The notes: a model not told the origin generated them from the letters alone. Numbered from the stretch's first letter, positions 1 to 9,578 are shown. The stretch is 64,000 bases of DNA from Desulfobulbus oligotrophicus (GCF_016446285.1 NZ_CP054140.1:2842001-2906000), one strand, 5' to 3'. Made by a program: numbers and translations.

Positions 1-2
1 TT

Positions 3-686
3 CAAATCGCCTCAGAGATGGCGCTGCGAAAAATTCCGGTCATCTATTACGACTTTGAAAACGGCCGACAAAAAATCTACCTGCGCATCCTCAGTCGCTT
101 AAGCCGACTCGCCATCGACCAGATCAAACAGAACAATCTAGTGTCGCTGGAACAACAACGACTTCAGCAGTCGAAAAAACAACTGCAGGCTCTGCTCCAC
201 TGGCTGCGTGTGGTCAATGACCGCAAACTCTCGCCGGAGATCATGCGACGTCATATTGATTTTCTGCGCCATGAAACCAACAGCCCCTACACGGTTGTGG
301 TGATTGACAGCCTGCACAAACTGCCTTTCAAGGACATCAGTCAAAAACGCAGTGGCATCGACGGCTGGCTCAGACATCTGGAGGCAATTCGTGATGAGCT
401 GGGAGTTACCTTTCTCGTTATTTCAGAACTCGAACGCAGTACCGACGGCCAGTTCGAACAGCTGCCCCATCTCGGATCCTTTAAGGGTTCGGGAGATATT
501 GGGTACTCTGCGGACAATGCCATGGTGCTACTCCCTCAATGGGCCCCCTTTGATGCCACGCCTCCAACGGATCGATGCAACGAACTCTGGCTGGTGGCCA
601 GTCGCGAACAGAGCCCCGGGAAGGTGGCTGCCTATCGGCTTGATTTCCCGTTCTGGGGATTTACAGAAGAAGCAGTTTCAATGTGA
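3..686 (+). CDS. DnaB/RepA-like RecA-fold ATPase, C-terminal part (5' end outside window)
   Basis: The open frame runs in from the window edge: the codons before the first ATG (position 18) continue the same pattern as DnaB (IASEMALRKIPVIYYDFENG resembles the helicase segment after Walker A), so the real start lies upstream. Visible features are a Walker B-like TVVVIDSLHKLP, a SELERS segment in the place of the DnaB S-Q-L-N-R motif, and GSGDIGYSADNAMVLL in the place of the late DnaB core motif. These support a RecA-fold NTPase of the DnaB/RepA type, perhaps a plasmid- or phage-derived helicase or a primase-helicase. Walker A is not in view. The 3' end overlaps the end of the convergent trmFO gene by 55 bp. 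Family level is fairly sure, exact role is not. Confidence 0.6.
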   Translation, partial: QIASEMALRKIPVIYYDFENGRQKIYLRILSRLSRLAIDQIKQNNLVSLEQQRLQQSKKQLQALLHWLRVVNDRKLSPEIMRRHIDFLRHETNSPYTVVVIDSLHKLPFKDISQKRSGIDGWLRHLEAIRDELGVTFLVISELERSTDGQFEQLPHLGSFKGSGDIGYSADNAMVLLPQWAPFDATPPTDRCNELWLVASREQSPGKVAAYRLDFPFWGFTEEAVSM

Positions 687-2005
687 AGTTCCTTCCGCCA
701 ATCTCTTATCTGTGCCAATGCCAGCTCTGCTCGAAGCTGGCCGCGTATTTTCTTCCGTACTTTTCTACCCGGCAGAGGTGGAAACAGACCAAAATTAATA
801 TTTGAAGGCTGAAAATGGGCAGGATCCGACGTGGTAAGATGGCTTATCAAGGCACCGTGAGCCGTTGCAGGCGGAGGAGACACCAGCCGCTTTCCCAGAG
901 ACATTCGACCGGCGTTTATCCCGGCAATCAACCCCATGGCTGCAGATTCGATATACCCTTCAATACCGCTGAGCTGGCCGGCAATGAAGAGGTGCGAGGC
1001 CTGTTCACACTGTAATGTCTTCTGCAGCACCCGGGGCGCACACACAAAGGTGTTGCGATGGATTGAGCCAAGCCGCAGAAACACAGCCTGTTCAAGACCC
1101 GGAATGGTGCGAAAGACCCGTTGCTGTTCACCATAGGTCAGCTTAGTCTGAAACCCCACCAGGTTATACATGGTACCGGCCCGGTTTTCAGGCCGCAGTT
1201 GCACCACCGCATGGGGCAAGACACCGGTAATCGGGTGTGCCAATCCCACTGGTTTCAAAGGCCCGTAACGCAAGGTTTCACTTCCCCGGGCACACATGAC
1301 CTCAACAGGCAGACATCCTTCAAAGTAGCGCGGGTCTTCAAAGGTGTGCAGTGGTACACTTTTGGCCTGTTGTAACAGGGTAATAAAGTGGTGGTATTGC
1401 TCCTGGTTCATGGGGCAGTTCAGATAATCACCGACTCCAGTATCATCCCACCGCGACTTGCGATAAACAACTGTATAATCAAGGCTCTCAGCATCAACGA
1501 CCGGCGCAATGGCATCATAAAAGGCCAAGTGTTCACTGCCGGTCAACGTACGTAAGGCCTCGGCAAGCTCTCCGGTCAAAAGCGGACCGGCAGCCAAAAC
1601 CACCGGCCCATTGTCACTGTTGGGAAGCTGTTTAATCTCTTGCCGATGTATCGTTATAAGGGGATGGGATTCGATCGCAGACGTCACCTGGGCGGCAAAA
1701 TGTCTCCGGTCAACAGCCAACGCGGTTCCTGCAGGTACTGCACTGTTCTCTGCAACCTGCATGATCAGTGACCCCAGTAACCGCATCTCCTGTTTCAGCA
1801 AACCGGCGGCTGTATCAACGTGGTTCGAACGAAATGAATTGGAACAGACGAGTTCACCCAGCTGCGTCATCTCATGGGCAGGGCTGAAGCGGATCGGTTT
1901 CATCTCATAGAGAACAACCCTTATCCCCAGCTCTGCAGCCTGCCAGGCTGCCTCACAGCCGGCCAATCCGCCGCCGATCACCGTTACCTGTGGCGCTCCA
2001 CACAT
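632..2005 (-). CDS. trmFO: Folate-dependent tRNA (uracil-54-C5)-methyltransferase TrmFO
   Basis: TrmFO makes ribothymidine at U54 of tRNA using 5,10-methylenetetrahydrofolate and FAD/NADPH, in the cytoplasm. The N-terminus has the dinucleotide-binding VTVIGGGLAGCEAAW, followed by YEMKP and the family block ELVCSNSFRSN; the C-terminal half has LFIAGQLSGIEGYIESAA, a FAD-contacting signature. A start at 2005 (457 aa) is preferred because GGAGGGAG lies eight bases before that ATG; an ATG 14 codons upstream has no ribosome binding site. The family is normally about 430-460 aa, so it is full length. It follows ahcY by 75 bp and is probably cotranscribed with metK and ahcY. The last 18 codons overlap the convergent ATPase gene. 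Confidence 0.93.
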   Translation of the reverse strand: MCGAPQVTVIGGGLAGCEAAWQAAELGIRVVLYEMKPIRFSPAHEMTQLGELVCSNSFRSNHVDTAAGLLKQEMRLLGSLIMQVAENSAVPAGTALAVDRRHFAAQVTSAIESHPLITIHRQEIKQLPNSDNGPVVLAAGPLLTGELAEALRTLTGSEHLAFYDAIAPVVDAESLDYTVVYRKSRWDDTGVGDYLNCPMNQEQYHHFITLLQQAKSVPLHTFEDPRYFEGCLPVEVMCARGSETLRYGPLKPVGLAHPITGVLPHAVVQLRPENRAGTMYNLVGFQTKLTYGEQQRVFRTIPGLEQAVFLRLGSIHRNTFVCAPRVLQKTLQCEQASHLFIAGQLSGIEGYIESAAMGLIAGINAGRMSLGKRLVSPPPATAHGALISHLTTSDPAHFQPSNINFGLFPPLPGRKVRKKIRGQLRAELALAQIRDWRKELHIETASSVNPQNGKSSR

Positions 2006-2080
2006 CCTGTTCTCCCTCCGGTCACCATGCAAGATATGTGTTGTCACCCTGACTGCTATGAACTCTTGTGCAGAAGACGA

Positions 2081-3367
2081 TCAATAGCGATAATGATCCG
2101 GTTTATAGGGACCGTCAATCGAGACACCGATATACTCGGCCTGCTCCGGAGTCAGGGTGGTTAACCGGGCGCCAATTTTGTCCAGGTGGAGCCGGGCTAC
2201 CTTTTCGTCAAGGTGTTTCGGAAGAACATAGACCTGATGTTCGTACTGTTGGCTGTTTGTCCACAACTCGATTTGCGCCAGCACCTGATTGGTAAAGGAG
2301 TTGCTCATCACAAAACTGGGATGTCCGGTGGCACAGCCAAGATTGACCAGTCGCCCCTCCGCTAAAACGATCAGGCGCTTGCCGTCTGCAAAGATAACAT
2401 GATCGACCTGTGGCTTAATATTTTCCCACGGCAGGTGGCGGATCCCCTCAATATCGATTTCAGAATCAAAATGACCTATATTACAGACAATAGCCTGATC
2501 CGGCATGGCCTCCATGTGAGCGCGAGTAATGACCCGAAGGTTTCCTGTGCAGGTGACAAAGATATTGCCTTTCGGGGCAGCCTCTTCCATGGTCACCACC
2601 CGGTACCCTTCCATGGCCGCCTGAAGCGCACAGATCGGATCAATCTCGGTAACCAGAACAGTGGCTCCCATGCCGCGCAAGGCCTGAGCGCAACCTTTCC
2701 CCACATCACCATACCCAACCACAACCGCAATCTTACCGGCAATCATCACGTCGGTTGCACGCTTGATACCATCAAGTAACGATTCCCGGCATCCGTAAAG
2801 GTTGTCAAATTTTGACTTGGTCACAGAATCGTTCACATTAAAAGCCGGTGCCAGTAATGTTCCCTGTCGGGTCATCTCATACAACCGGTGAACACCGGTG
2901 GTGGTCTCTTCGGAGATCCCGCGTACCTCTCGCATCAATTCCGGGTACTTTTCATGCATGATCTTGGTGAGATCACCACCATCATCCAGAATCATATTGG
3001 GCCGCCAGTTATCAGGCCCAAAAATGGTCTGATCAATACACCACCAAAACTCCTCCTCAGTCTCTCCTTTCCAGGCGAAAGTGGGGATACCGGCAACCAC
3101 CATTGCTGCGGCGGCATGATCCTGCGTAGAAAAAATATTGCAGGACGACCAGCGTAACTCTGCTCCCAGCTCAACAAGCGTTTCCATCAGAACAGCGGTT
3201 TGAATGGTCATGTGCAGACAACCGGCAATACGTGCACCGGTCAACGGCCTGCTTCCCCTGAATTCCTGACGAATGGCCATCAAGCCCGGCATCTCGGTTT
3301 CAGCGATGGCAATCTCCCTGCGTCCCCAGGCAGCCAAATTCAAATCAGCGACCTTGTAGTCACTCAT
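2081..3367 (-). CDS. ahcY: S-adenosylhomocysteine hydrolase
   Basis: It splits S-adenosylhomocysteine into adenosine and homocysteine, clearing the inhibitor made by SAM-dependent methylation. The 428-aa protein has the NAD-binding glycine motif [17 protein letters not shown] near residue 220, the substrate-site stretch EEFWWC and the C-terminal Lys/Tyr signature YKPDHYRY that closes the NAD site of the partner subunit. A GAGGTG ribosome binding site precedes the ATG. It lies 42 bp downstream of metK on the same strand, so SAM synthesis and SAH removal share a transcript. Length and motifs match the bacterial enzyme without the long insertion seen in some eukaryote-like forms. Confidence 0.97.
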   Translation of the reverse strand: MSDYKVADLNLAAWGRREIAIAETEMPGLMAIRQEFRGSRPLTGARIAGCLHMTIQTAVLMETLVELGAELRWSSCNIFSTQDHAAAAMVVAGIPTFAWKGETEEEFWWCIDQTIFGPDNWRPNMILDDGGDLTKIMHEKYPELMREVRGISEETTTGVHRLYEMTRQGTLLAPAFNVNDSVTKSKFDNLYGCRESLLDGIKRATDVMIAGKIAVVVGYGDVGKGCAQALRGMGATVLVTEIDPICALQAAMEGYRVVTMEEAAPKGNIFVTCTGNLRVITRAHMEAMPDQAIVCNIGHFDSEIDIEGIRHLPWENIKPQVDHVIFADGKRLIVLAEGRLVNLGCATGHPSFVMSNSFTNQVLAQIELWTNSQQYEHQVYVLPKHLDEKVARLHLDKIGARLTTLTPEQAEYIGVSIDGPYKPDHYRY

Positions 3368-3409
3368 ATCTCACCTCTTTCCTTACGAAAAATGAATGTC
3401 CGTTTTTTC

Positions 3410-4573
3410 TCACAGTCCGGCCGCAGCCCGCAAAGCGTCAACTTTATCCGTGCGTTCCCATGTGAACTCAGGGAGTTCTCGGCCAAAGTGACCATAAACT
3501 GCAGTCTTCGAATAAATGGGACGCAGTAAATCCAGCTGCTGAATAATAGCCTTGGGCCGGAGGTCGAAAACCTGATCAATCACCTGTACCAGTCGTTCAT
3601 CTGCAATCGTACCGGTACCAAAGGTTTTAACGTTAATGGAGACAGGTTTGGAGATACCGATGGCATAGGCTACCTGCACTTCGACCTCAGAGGCCAGACC
3701 GGCAGCAACGATATTTTTAGCTACGTAGCGCCCCATATACGATGAAGATCGATCCACCTTGGACGGATCCTTACCGGAAAAAGCACCTCCACCGTGTGAA
3801 CCGCGGCCGCCATAGGAGTCAACAATGATCTTTCGACCGGTAACCCCGCAGTCGCCCACCGGCCCTCCGATCACAAACCGACCGGTGGGATTGATAAAAT
3901 ATTTGGTATTGGCGTCAACCATGGCAGACGGAATGATCGGTTTAATGATCTCCTCCATCACTCCCTCCTTCAGGAGCTCATAAGTGATGTCAGGACTGTG
4001 CTGGGTGGAAAGTACGATTGCCTCAACCCGTTTAGGGACGCTACCATCATATTCGATGGTGACCTGACTCTTGGCATCCGGTCGCAGCCATGGCAAAATA
4101 CCGGCCTTGCGGACATCGGATTGACGTTTCATAAGAGCATGGGCATAGGTGATCGGCATTGGCATCAGCACCTCTGTTTCATTGCAGGCATAACCGAACA
4201 TCAACCCCTGATCACCGGCGCCCTGATCAAGATCAAACCCTGACCCCTCGTTGACGCCCTGGGCAATATCAGCAGACTGTTTATCAATGGTGGTCAGCAC
4301 GGCACAGGATTGCCAATCAAATCCCATATCAGACGAATTGTATCCGATTGCACGAATAGTCTGACGCACAATCTGCGGCATATCCACCCATGCTGAGGTT
4401 GTAATCTCACCGGCAATAAGTGCCATGCCGGTGGTGACAAGACTCTCACAGGCAACACGGGCATACTTGTCCCTGGTAAGAATAGCGTCAAGAATAGCGT
4501 CGGAGATTTGATCGGCGACCTTATCCGGGTGCCCTTCAGAAACCGATTCTGAGGTAAAAAGATGATGAGCCAT
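3410..4573 (-). CDS. metK: S-adenosylmethionine synthetase
   Basis: It makes SAM from methionine and ATP. The 387-aa protein carries the N-terminal [18 protein letters not shown] block (metal and ATP binding), the flexible-loop region near residues 95-110 and the P-loop-like [18 protein letters not shown] near residue 255, all family signatures. A clear AAGGAAG ribosome binding site precedes the ATG. It heads the metK-ahcY-trmFO cluster. Its roughly 200-nt leader, between a strong sigma-70-type promoter and the start codon, contains an intrinsic terminator ending only 22 nt before the ATG, so expression is probably controlled by attenuation. Confidence 0.97.
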   Translation of the reverse strand: MAHHLFTSESVSEGHPDKVADQISDAILDAILTRDKYARVACESLVTTGMALIAGEITTSAWVDMPQIVRQTIRAIGYNSSDMGFDWQSCAVLTTIDKQSADIAQGVNEGSGFDLDQGAGDQGLMFGYACNETEVLMPMPITYAHALMKRQSDVRKAGILPWLRPDAKSQVTIEYDGSVPKRVEAIVLSTQHSPDITYELLKEGVMEEIIKPIIPSAMVDANTKYFINPTGRFVIGGPVGDCGVTGRKIIVDSYGGRGSHGGGAFSGKDPSKVDRSSSYMGRYVAKNIVAAGLASEVEVQVAYAIGISKPVSINVKTFGTGTIADERLVQVIDQVFDLRPKAIIQQLDLLRPIYSKTAVYGHFGRELPEFTWERTDKVDALRAAAGL

Positions 4574-4777
4574 GAGTCTTCCTTAATAGAGAGGGAAAAA
4601 AGTCTTGTGCGTGACAAGACGCGTACATAATGAGCTGTTCTGAGACAAAACCGGAGCGTACCGGCGACAGTACCAGCGGCGGCAGCAAAGACGAATTCAC
4701 TTGCATCGAGAAACATGTCGTCTCTCTTCTTTGCAAAGCGAACGAGTGCTCACTAAGATGAACAAACAAAGATGCGA
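4574..4777 (-). promoter_or_regulatory. Long metK 5' leader, possible riboswitch or attenuation region
   Basis: About 200 nt separate the predicted promoter from the metK ATG. Visible structure: a possible helix of GCAA...AGACG with CGTCT-TTGC (about 4697-4740 on the plus strand numbering), then GC-rich repeats of GGTAC/CCGG, then the terminator hairpin. I could not match it to the conserved cores of SAM-I, SAM-II or SAH riboswitches that I know. A SAM- or methionine-responsive element is an inference from gene context and the terminator. Confidence 0.45.
4596..4620 (-). terminator. Intrinsic terminator inside the metK leader (attenuator candidate)
   Basis: On the minus strand a perfect 7-bp stem GTCTTGT/ACAAGAC with a 5-nt loop is followed at once by six T. 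It stands between the predicted metK promoter and the metK ribosome binding site, so it is not placed as the terminator of serA, which ends 640 bp upstream and has a better terminator of its own nearer. Confidence 0.75.
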
Positions 4778-4806
4778 TTTATACTCAATTCATACAATTA
4801 TTTCAA
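4778..4806 (-). promoter_or_regulatory. Sigma-70-type promoter for metK
   Basis: On the minus strand TTGAAA is followed after exactly 17 nt by TATAAA, a near-consensus -35/-10 pair reading towards metK. It would start transcription around position 4771. Confidence 0.6.
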
Positions 4807-4936
4807 CACTGCCAGCTGTTTGATCAACAGCGTCTCATCGCTGCTGCAGACGACTTCTCGGAGCTGTCCTGACCCTTCACCGCTGACCAGGAAAGGAGGC
4901 AGGACCAAGAAAACAGTACACTTTCACCATCTGCAC

Positions 4937-4973
4937 AAAAAAAACCGGCCTGATCTGCAAGAAATCAGGCCGG
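4937..4973 (-). terminator. Strong intrinsic terminator downstream of serA
   Basis: A perfect 10-bp stem CCGGCCTGAT/ATCAGGCCGG with a 9-nt loop is followed on the minus strand by eight T. It lies 290 bp after the serA stop codon and upstream of the metK promoter, so it closes the serA transcript or a separate short transcript. Confidence 0.85.
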
Positions 4974-5259
4974 AAAAGGAGAGAAGAGATGAAGAATTAC
5001 TTTTATTAATGCAAAAGATGCGCCAAAACACCCATCAGTTTCTTTTTTTTAAAAACACCCGTCTTTCCAGGCTGATACAGCAATAACGCAGTGCATGTTC
5101 AGGCATCAACGCATCCATAAAAATGCAATATTTTATACCGAAATCAGCAGACAAAGGCAAGAATCACAAAAAATACCGTAATATCAGAGCGATATCTTGT
5201 TATCTTTTTTTTACCATCAACTCATATTTTTAACGTCACCTGGGTAGTCTTTACACAGC
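4974..5259 (-). other. AT-rich gap after serA; no firm gene, possible short transcript or mini-ORF
   Basis: No recognisable gene. On the minus strand a 27-codon ORF starts at 5118 (MDALMPEHALRYCC...), runs over a T5-A8-G homopolymer and stops at 5035; it has no ribosome binding site. A TATAAAAT-like -10 lies just before it. The strong terminator downstream would fit a small RNA of roughly 150-200 nt, but promoter support is weak. Confidence 0.3.
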
Positions 5260-6462
5260 TCATACCTGTCTGCCACGGATCTCAAGCGGTATCATCCGTA
5301 CCCGCAATACACCTTCCTGTTCAGCAATTTTTTCCTGTACATCCACTGGAACAGGTCCGGCGCAGTCGATGATATTGTAGCCGACAGTACCGTTGCTCTT
5401 GTTCGTGTAGTTCTTGATATTAATATGCTTGTCACCGAGGATATTACTGATCATGGCAATCATCCCGGGCTGATCACGGTTTATAACGGTCAGACGGGTG
5501 TGGACATCAACGGTGGGAATGGTTTCGATATTCGGAAAATTGACACTGTGAACAATGTTGCCGAACTCTAAATAGTTTTTCAGCTCCTTCACCGCCATGG
5601 TGGCGCAGTTTTCCTCTGACTCCGATGTTGATGCCCCCAAATGCGGGGTGACCAGAATCTGGTCATGCCCAAGGAATTTTACCGACGGAAAATCAGAAAC
5701 ATGCCCACGCAACTTATCACTGGCCAAAGCTGCAAGCACCGCATCTTCATCAACAATAGGGCCACGGGCATAGTTGATCAGCACAGCGCCGGGCTTTACA
5801 AATTCAAGAAAATCTTTTTCCGTCACATACCCATGAGTATTTTTGTTGAGCGGCATGTGAATGGAGATGAAATCAGCCTGAGCCAGCGCCTCTTTCCGGG
5901 AGCGGGCCAGGGTTACCTCAGGTGAAAGATGGTGGATATTATCAAGGGCCGGGAAAGGATCAAAGCCAAAAACCCGCATACCATGGTGCAAACCGGCATT
6001 TGCCACCCCCACACCGATCTTGCCGAGACCGAACACCGCCATGGTCTTTCCGGCCATCTCCTCCCCTTTAAACTTCTTTTTCCGTGCCTCCACTTCTCGG
6101 TTAATCTCATCGTCGTTCATGCCGGTCAATCCCTGGCAGAACTCAATACTCTTTTCCACATTCCGCAGCCATATACCAAGTGAGGTATACACCAGCTCAA
6201 CAACAGCATTCGCATTGGCTCCCGGGGTGTTAAAGACGCAGATACCTTTTTCCGTTGCCTCTTCAACCGGGATGTTGTTCACTCCGGCCCCGGCACGGGC
6301 AATCGCCAATAAATTCGGAAACTGCGTCAGTTCGACTTTCGAACTGCGTACCACGATCCCCTCAGGATCGGTTTCACTCGGATCAACGAGAAAACGCGTG
6401 TCAAACAACCCGATCCCTTCCTTGGCGATGGCATTGATGGTCTTAATTTTAAACTGTTTCAT
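5260..6462 (-). CDS. serA: D-3-phosphoglycerate dehydrogenase, short single-ACT form
   Basis: First step of serine synthesis: NAD-dependent oxidation of 3-phosphoglycerate. The protein (400 aa from the ATG at 6462, which has AAGGA seven bases upstream) shows the substrate-domain block ARAGAGVNNIPVE, the Rossmann motif FGLGKIGVGVAN, the catalytic Arg in NYARGPIVDEDAV, and the His in TPHLGASTSESEE. Residues from about 320 form an ACT domain (RLTVINRDQPGMIAMISNIL) that usually binds serine. The frame stays open 67 codons upstream, but this extension is in the folP-serA gap and looks non-coding. It lacks the extra ASB domain of the long form. Confidence 0.94.
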   Translation of the reverse strand: MKQFKIKTINAIAKEGIGLFDTRFLVDPSETDPEGIVVRSSKVELTQFPNLLAIARAGAGVNNIPVEEATEKGICVFNTPGANANAVVELVYTSLGIWLRNVEKSIEFCQGLTGMNDDEINREVEARKKKFKGEEMAGKTMAVFGLGKIGVGVANAGLHHGMRVFGFDPFPALDNIHHLSPEVTLARSRKEALAQADFISIHMPLNKNTHGYVTEKDFLEFVKPGAVLINYARGPIVDEDAVLAALASDKLRGHVSDFPSVKFLGHDQILVTPHLGASTSESEENCATMAVKELKNYLEFGNIVHSVNFPNIETIPTVDVHTRLTVINRDQPGMIAMISNILGDKHINIKNYTNKSNGTVGYNIIDCAGPVPVDVQEKIAEQEGVLRVRMIPLEIRGRQV

Positions 6463-6585
6463 CCTGTTATCCTTTATCTCAGAAGTAAGAAAAAATCGTA
6501 TCAGAGAAAACATGTATCTGATCGGTACTTTTTTGCCAAGACACAGCGTACACTTCGCTGCGACGACAAATGGCAAAGTTGAAGA

Positions 6586-6614
6586 ACCTAGTGCAACAGG
6601 CTTTATCCTGTCAA
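6586..6614 (-). promoter_or_regulatory. Possible serA promoter (perfect -35, poor -10)
   Basis: On the minus strand a perfect TTGACA is followed after 17-18 nt by CTAGGT/TAGGTT. The -10 match is poor, so this is only a candidate, placed about 125 bp upstream of the serA ATG. Confidence 0.3.
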
Positions 6615-6678
6615 GAAAAATCAGGAAACTCCCTACCTGGCCACCATTGCTGACCATCGGCAACAGCCTGCAGCGAAT

Positions 6679-7494
6679 TCAGGCCGGATATGGTGTGCCC
6701 GTTGTCAGGTACCTGTGCAACACTAAAGCACGTCTGGTTTCCCCCACAGCATGCACCCGAAGTATATCTACTTCCTGTTCCGCACAGAATGCAGAGAGTT
6801 GTGCAGTTAGACAATCCCGACTCTCAACAGGCAGATGAAGCAGTCGACCCAGGAAGGATTTACGCGAGTGGCCGATCAACACAGGGCAACCATGCTGCTT
6901 CAATGAACGGATATTTTTCAGGATTATGAGATTGTGTTCAACAGTCTTGCCAAAACCAATCCCGGGATCAACAATAATCCGTTGACGTGAGAGACCTCTT
7001 TCTTCCAGCCACCGGATCTGTTCTTCAAAAAACGTATTGATTTCAGCAAGCACGTCCTCATAGTACGGAGCAAGCTGCATATCAGCAGGATTTCCCTGCA
7101 TATGCATAATAACGACCGGACCGGTAAAGGTTCGCGCAACACTGATCATATCCGGATCCTGGCGCAGGGCGGAGATATCGTTGATCATCGTTGCTCCGGC
7201 TTCAATGGCAGCAAGGGCCACTTCAGCCTTTGTGGTATCAATAGAAATGGGGATGCTGCTCTGTTGTCGGATTTTATGAATAGCAGGAATAACACGCCTT
7301 AACTCTTCTTCGACTCCCACCGGTTCTGCAAAGGGACGGCTTGACTCTCCACCGACGTCTATAATGTCCGCTCCTTCACCAAGCAGCTGATCAATACGTC
7401 TCTCCATGGACTCTTCATCAAGCCAATCGCCGCCGTCTGAAAAAGAGTCAGGCGTGACGTTGAGAATTCCCATTATCTGCACCAGATGTTCCAC
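6679..7494 (-). CDS. folP: Dihydropteroate synthase
   Basis: It condenses p-aminobenzoate with dihydropterin pyrophosphate in folate synthesis. The 271-aa TIM-barrel protein shows the first signature IMGILNVTPDSFSDGG, the second DIIDVGGESSRPFAEPV, then SIDTTKAEVA, NDISALRQDP, and the C-terminal loop GHSRKSFLGRLL. The start is a GTG with GAGGAGG eight bases upstream. An intrinsic terminator stands immediately upstream of that ribosome binding site, between ftsH and folP. In many bacteria folP follows ftsH in one operon, and that pairing is kept here. The usual downstream cdaA-glmM pair is absent; serA follows instead. Confidence 0.95.
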   Translation of the reverse strand: MEHLVQIMGILNVTPDSFSDGGDWLDEESMERRIDQLLGEGADIIDVGGESSRPFAEPVGVEEELRRVIPAIHKIRQQSSIPISIDTTKAEVALAAIEAGATMINDISALRQDPDMISVARTFTGPVVIMHMQGNPADMQLAPYYEDVLAEINTFFEEQIRWLEERGLSRQRIIVDPGIGFGKTVEHNLIILKNIRSLKQHGCPVLIGHSRKSFLGRLLHLPVESRDCLTAQLSAFCAEQEVDILRVHAVGETRRALVLHRYLTTGTPYPA

Positions 7495-7512
7495 CTGCCA
7501 ATCCTCCTCAAC

Positions 7513-7552
7513 AAAAAAGCGGGATGTCTTCAGCTCGTGAAGACTCCCGCTT
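7513..7552 (-). terminator. Intrinsic terminator between ftsH and folP
   Basis: On the minus strand a long stem (outer arms AAGCGGGA/TCCCGCTT, inner arms GTCTTCA/TGAAGAC, one unpaired base) is followed by six T. It lies 80 bp after the ftsH stop and its T-run ends just before the folP ribosome binding site. Confidence 0.8.
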
Positions 7553-7633
7553 TAACTTGCCGGTCTCTTTTTCTACTAACCAGCAACCGTTAAACGATGA
7601 AACGTATCCCTATTTCACGATAGGCCGGGACAC

Positions 7634-9481
7634 TCATGCCTCCAGAACTTCCGGTTGTTCCCCGGTCTCTGTTTCATCGTGTTGATCGTTACGTAAATCC
7701 GCAATGATCCGGTCCAGATCCTCAAGAACAATGGTTTCCTTCTCAAGCAGCTCATCAGCAATCGCTTTGAGGATATCCATATTGTCCTGGAGCAGCCTGG
7801 TCACCTTGTCATTGGCTTCAACAATAATCTGCTTGACTGCGGCGTCTATCTTCTGAGCAGTCTGCTCACTATAATCACGATGCTGGGCAATCTCACGGCC
7901 AAGAAAGATATGCTCCTCCTTTTTACCGTAGGCCAGCGGCCCCAGTTCATCACTCATGCCCCACTCGCACACCATTTTACGAGCCAGTTCACTGGCCCGT
8001 TCAATGTCATTTCCGGCGCCGGTCGTGATCTCATTGAACACAAGTTTCTCTGCAACCCGCCCACCAAAAAGGATGGCTATTGAGTTAAAGAGATATCCTC
8101 GAGCATGCGTGTACTTTTCATCCATGGGCAGCTGCATGGTCAAACCAAGGGCCCGGCCACGGGGAATAATGGTCACCTTGTGAATAGGATCAGTGCCCGG
8201 TAAAAGTCGAGCTATCAGGGCATGCCCTGCCTCATGGTAGGCAGTGATCTCCTTTTCCTTTGGACTGATGATCAACGATTTCCGTTCCGCCCCCATCATC
8301 ACCTTGTCTTTGGCCAGCTCCAGCATAGCGGCATTGACTTCATTTCTACCTTCACGGGCAGCCATCAAAGCAGCTTCATTCACCAGATTTTCCAGATCAG
8401 CACCGGAAAAACCGGGCGTACCGCGAGCAATGACCGACATATCAACATCGGCAGCCAGCTTGGTTCTTTTTCCGTAGATCTCCAGGATCATCTCCCGCCC
8501 CTTCACATCAGGGACCGGGACCACAACCTGACGATCAAAGCGGCCGGGGCGCAGCAAGGCCGGATCGAGAACGTCCGGACGGTTGGTAGCTGCAATGATA
8601 ATAACCCCGTCATTACTCTCAAAGCCGTCCATTTCCACCAGCAGCTGGTTGAGGGTCTGCTCACGTTCATCATGACCACCGCCGAGACCGGCACCTCGAT
8701 GCCTTCCCACGGCATCGATTTCATCAATAAAGATGATACAGGGGGCGTGTTTCTTCCCCTGGTTGAACAGATCTCTCACCCGGGAAGCGCCCACACCAAC
8801 AAACATCTCAACAAAATCAGAACCGGAGATGGTAAAAAACGGCACTCCCGCCTCGCCGGCTATGGCGCGGGCCAGTAATGTTTTACCGGTTCCCGGTGCT
8901 CCTGCCAACAGCACACCCTTAGGTATACGACCACCCAGCTTCGTGAATTTCTGTGGATCACGCAGAAAATCGATGATCTCTTCGAGTTCTGCCTTAGCCT
9001 CATCAACACCGGCCACATCTTTAAAGGTAACCTTCACCTCCCCTTCGGCCTGCATTTTAGCCCGCGTTTTTCCAAAAGACAGTGCTCCGCCTTTACCGCC
9101 CATCTGCATCTGGCGCATGAAGAAAATCCATACACCGATGAGCAGCAACATTGGAAACCAGGAGATGAAAACCGTCAGATACCAGGGCGTTTCCTCAGGT
9201 TTTTTCACAGAAATATCCACTGCCGACTCCCGCAGCATCGGGATCAGACTCGTATCGTCCGGAGCAATGGTTTTGAAAGGTTTCCCATCCTTACCGATAC
9301 CGGTGATCTCTTCGCCCTGGATGCTGACCTTGCTGACAGCACCACTTTCCACACTTTCCCAGAACTCACTGTAGGTAATGGACACACCCTGTCCATGTGG
9401 TTTGTTAAACAGCTGGAATAGCATGATCATGGTTAACCCGATAACCAGCCACATACTAAGATTCTTATAAAAGGTATTCAA
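7634..9481 (-). CDS. ftsH: ATP-dependent zinc metalloprotease FtsH
   Basis: Membrane AAA+ protease that degrades misfolded membrane proteins and regulators such as LpxC in other bacteria. The 615-aa protein has an N-terminal transmembrane segment (about residues 8-25), a periplasmic domain, a second membrane segment (about 102-124), the AAA module with Walker A GAPGTGKT, Walker [13 protein letters not shown] and arginine-finger region RPGRFDRQ, then the zinc protease motif HEAGH. The start is TTG, with GGAG seven bases upstream; no ATG is nearby in frame. It stands between carB (upstream, separated by hairpins) and folP (downstream). Confidence 0.97.
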   Translation of the reverse strand: MNTFYKNLSMWLVIGLTMIMLFQLFNKPHGQGVSITYSEFWESVESGAVSKVSIQGEEITGIGKDGKPFKTIAPDDTSLIPMLRESAVDISVKKPEETPWYLTVFISWFPMLLLIGVWIFFMRQMQMGGKGGALSFGKTRAKMQAEGEVKVTFKDVAGVDEAKAELEEIIDFLRDPQKFTKLGGRIPKGVLLAGAPGTGKTLLARAIAGEAGVPFFTISGSDFVEMFVGVGASRVRDLFNQGKKHAPCIIFIDEIDAVGRHRGAGLGGGHDEREQTLNQLLVEMDGFESNDGVIIIAATNRPDVLDPALLRPGRFDRQVVVPVPDVKGREMILEIYGKRTKLAADVDMSVIARGTPGFSGADLENLVNEAALMAAREGRNEVNAAMLELAKDKVMMGAERKSLIISPKEKEITAYHEAGHALIARLLPGTDPIHKVTIIPRGRALGLTMQLPMDEKYTHARGYLFNSIAILFGGRVAEKLVFNEITTGAGNDIERASELARKMVCEWGMSDELGPLAYGKKEEHIFLGREIAQHRDYSEQTAQKIDAAVKQIIVEANDKVTRLLQDNMDILKAIADELLEKETIVLEDLDRIIADLRNDQHDETETGEQPEVLEA

Positions 9482-9507
9482 ACAGTTGTCTCCATGGTCT
9501 CATCTTT

Positions 9508-9536
9508 AAAAGAGTCCGGCAATCAGGATTGCCGAC
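9508..9536 (-). terminator. Terminator-like hairpin after carB
   Basis: On the minus strand the stem CGGCAAT/ATTGCCG (extended by AGTC/GACT with a one-base irregularity) is followed by CTTTT. A second small hairpin (CAGTTA/TAACTG, 9545-9562) lies between it and the carB stop. Together they probably end the carA-carB transcript. Confidence 0.6.
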
Positions 9537-9578
9537 TGGACATTCAGTTAGAGGGTTAACTGTAACATCGATTTTCTC

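Noticed and set aside
2006-2047. Upstream ATG for trmFO
   Set aside because: No ribosome binding site, while the ATG at 2005 has GGAGGGAG at the right spacing and fits the family N-terminus.
6463-6663. 67-codon N-terminal extension of serA
   Set aside because: Has no similarity to any SerA domain, includes the folP-serA gap and its candidate promoter; the ATG at 6462 has a good ribosome binding site.
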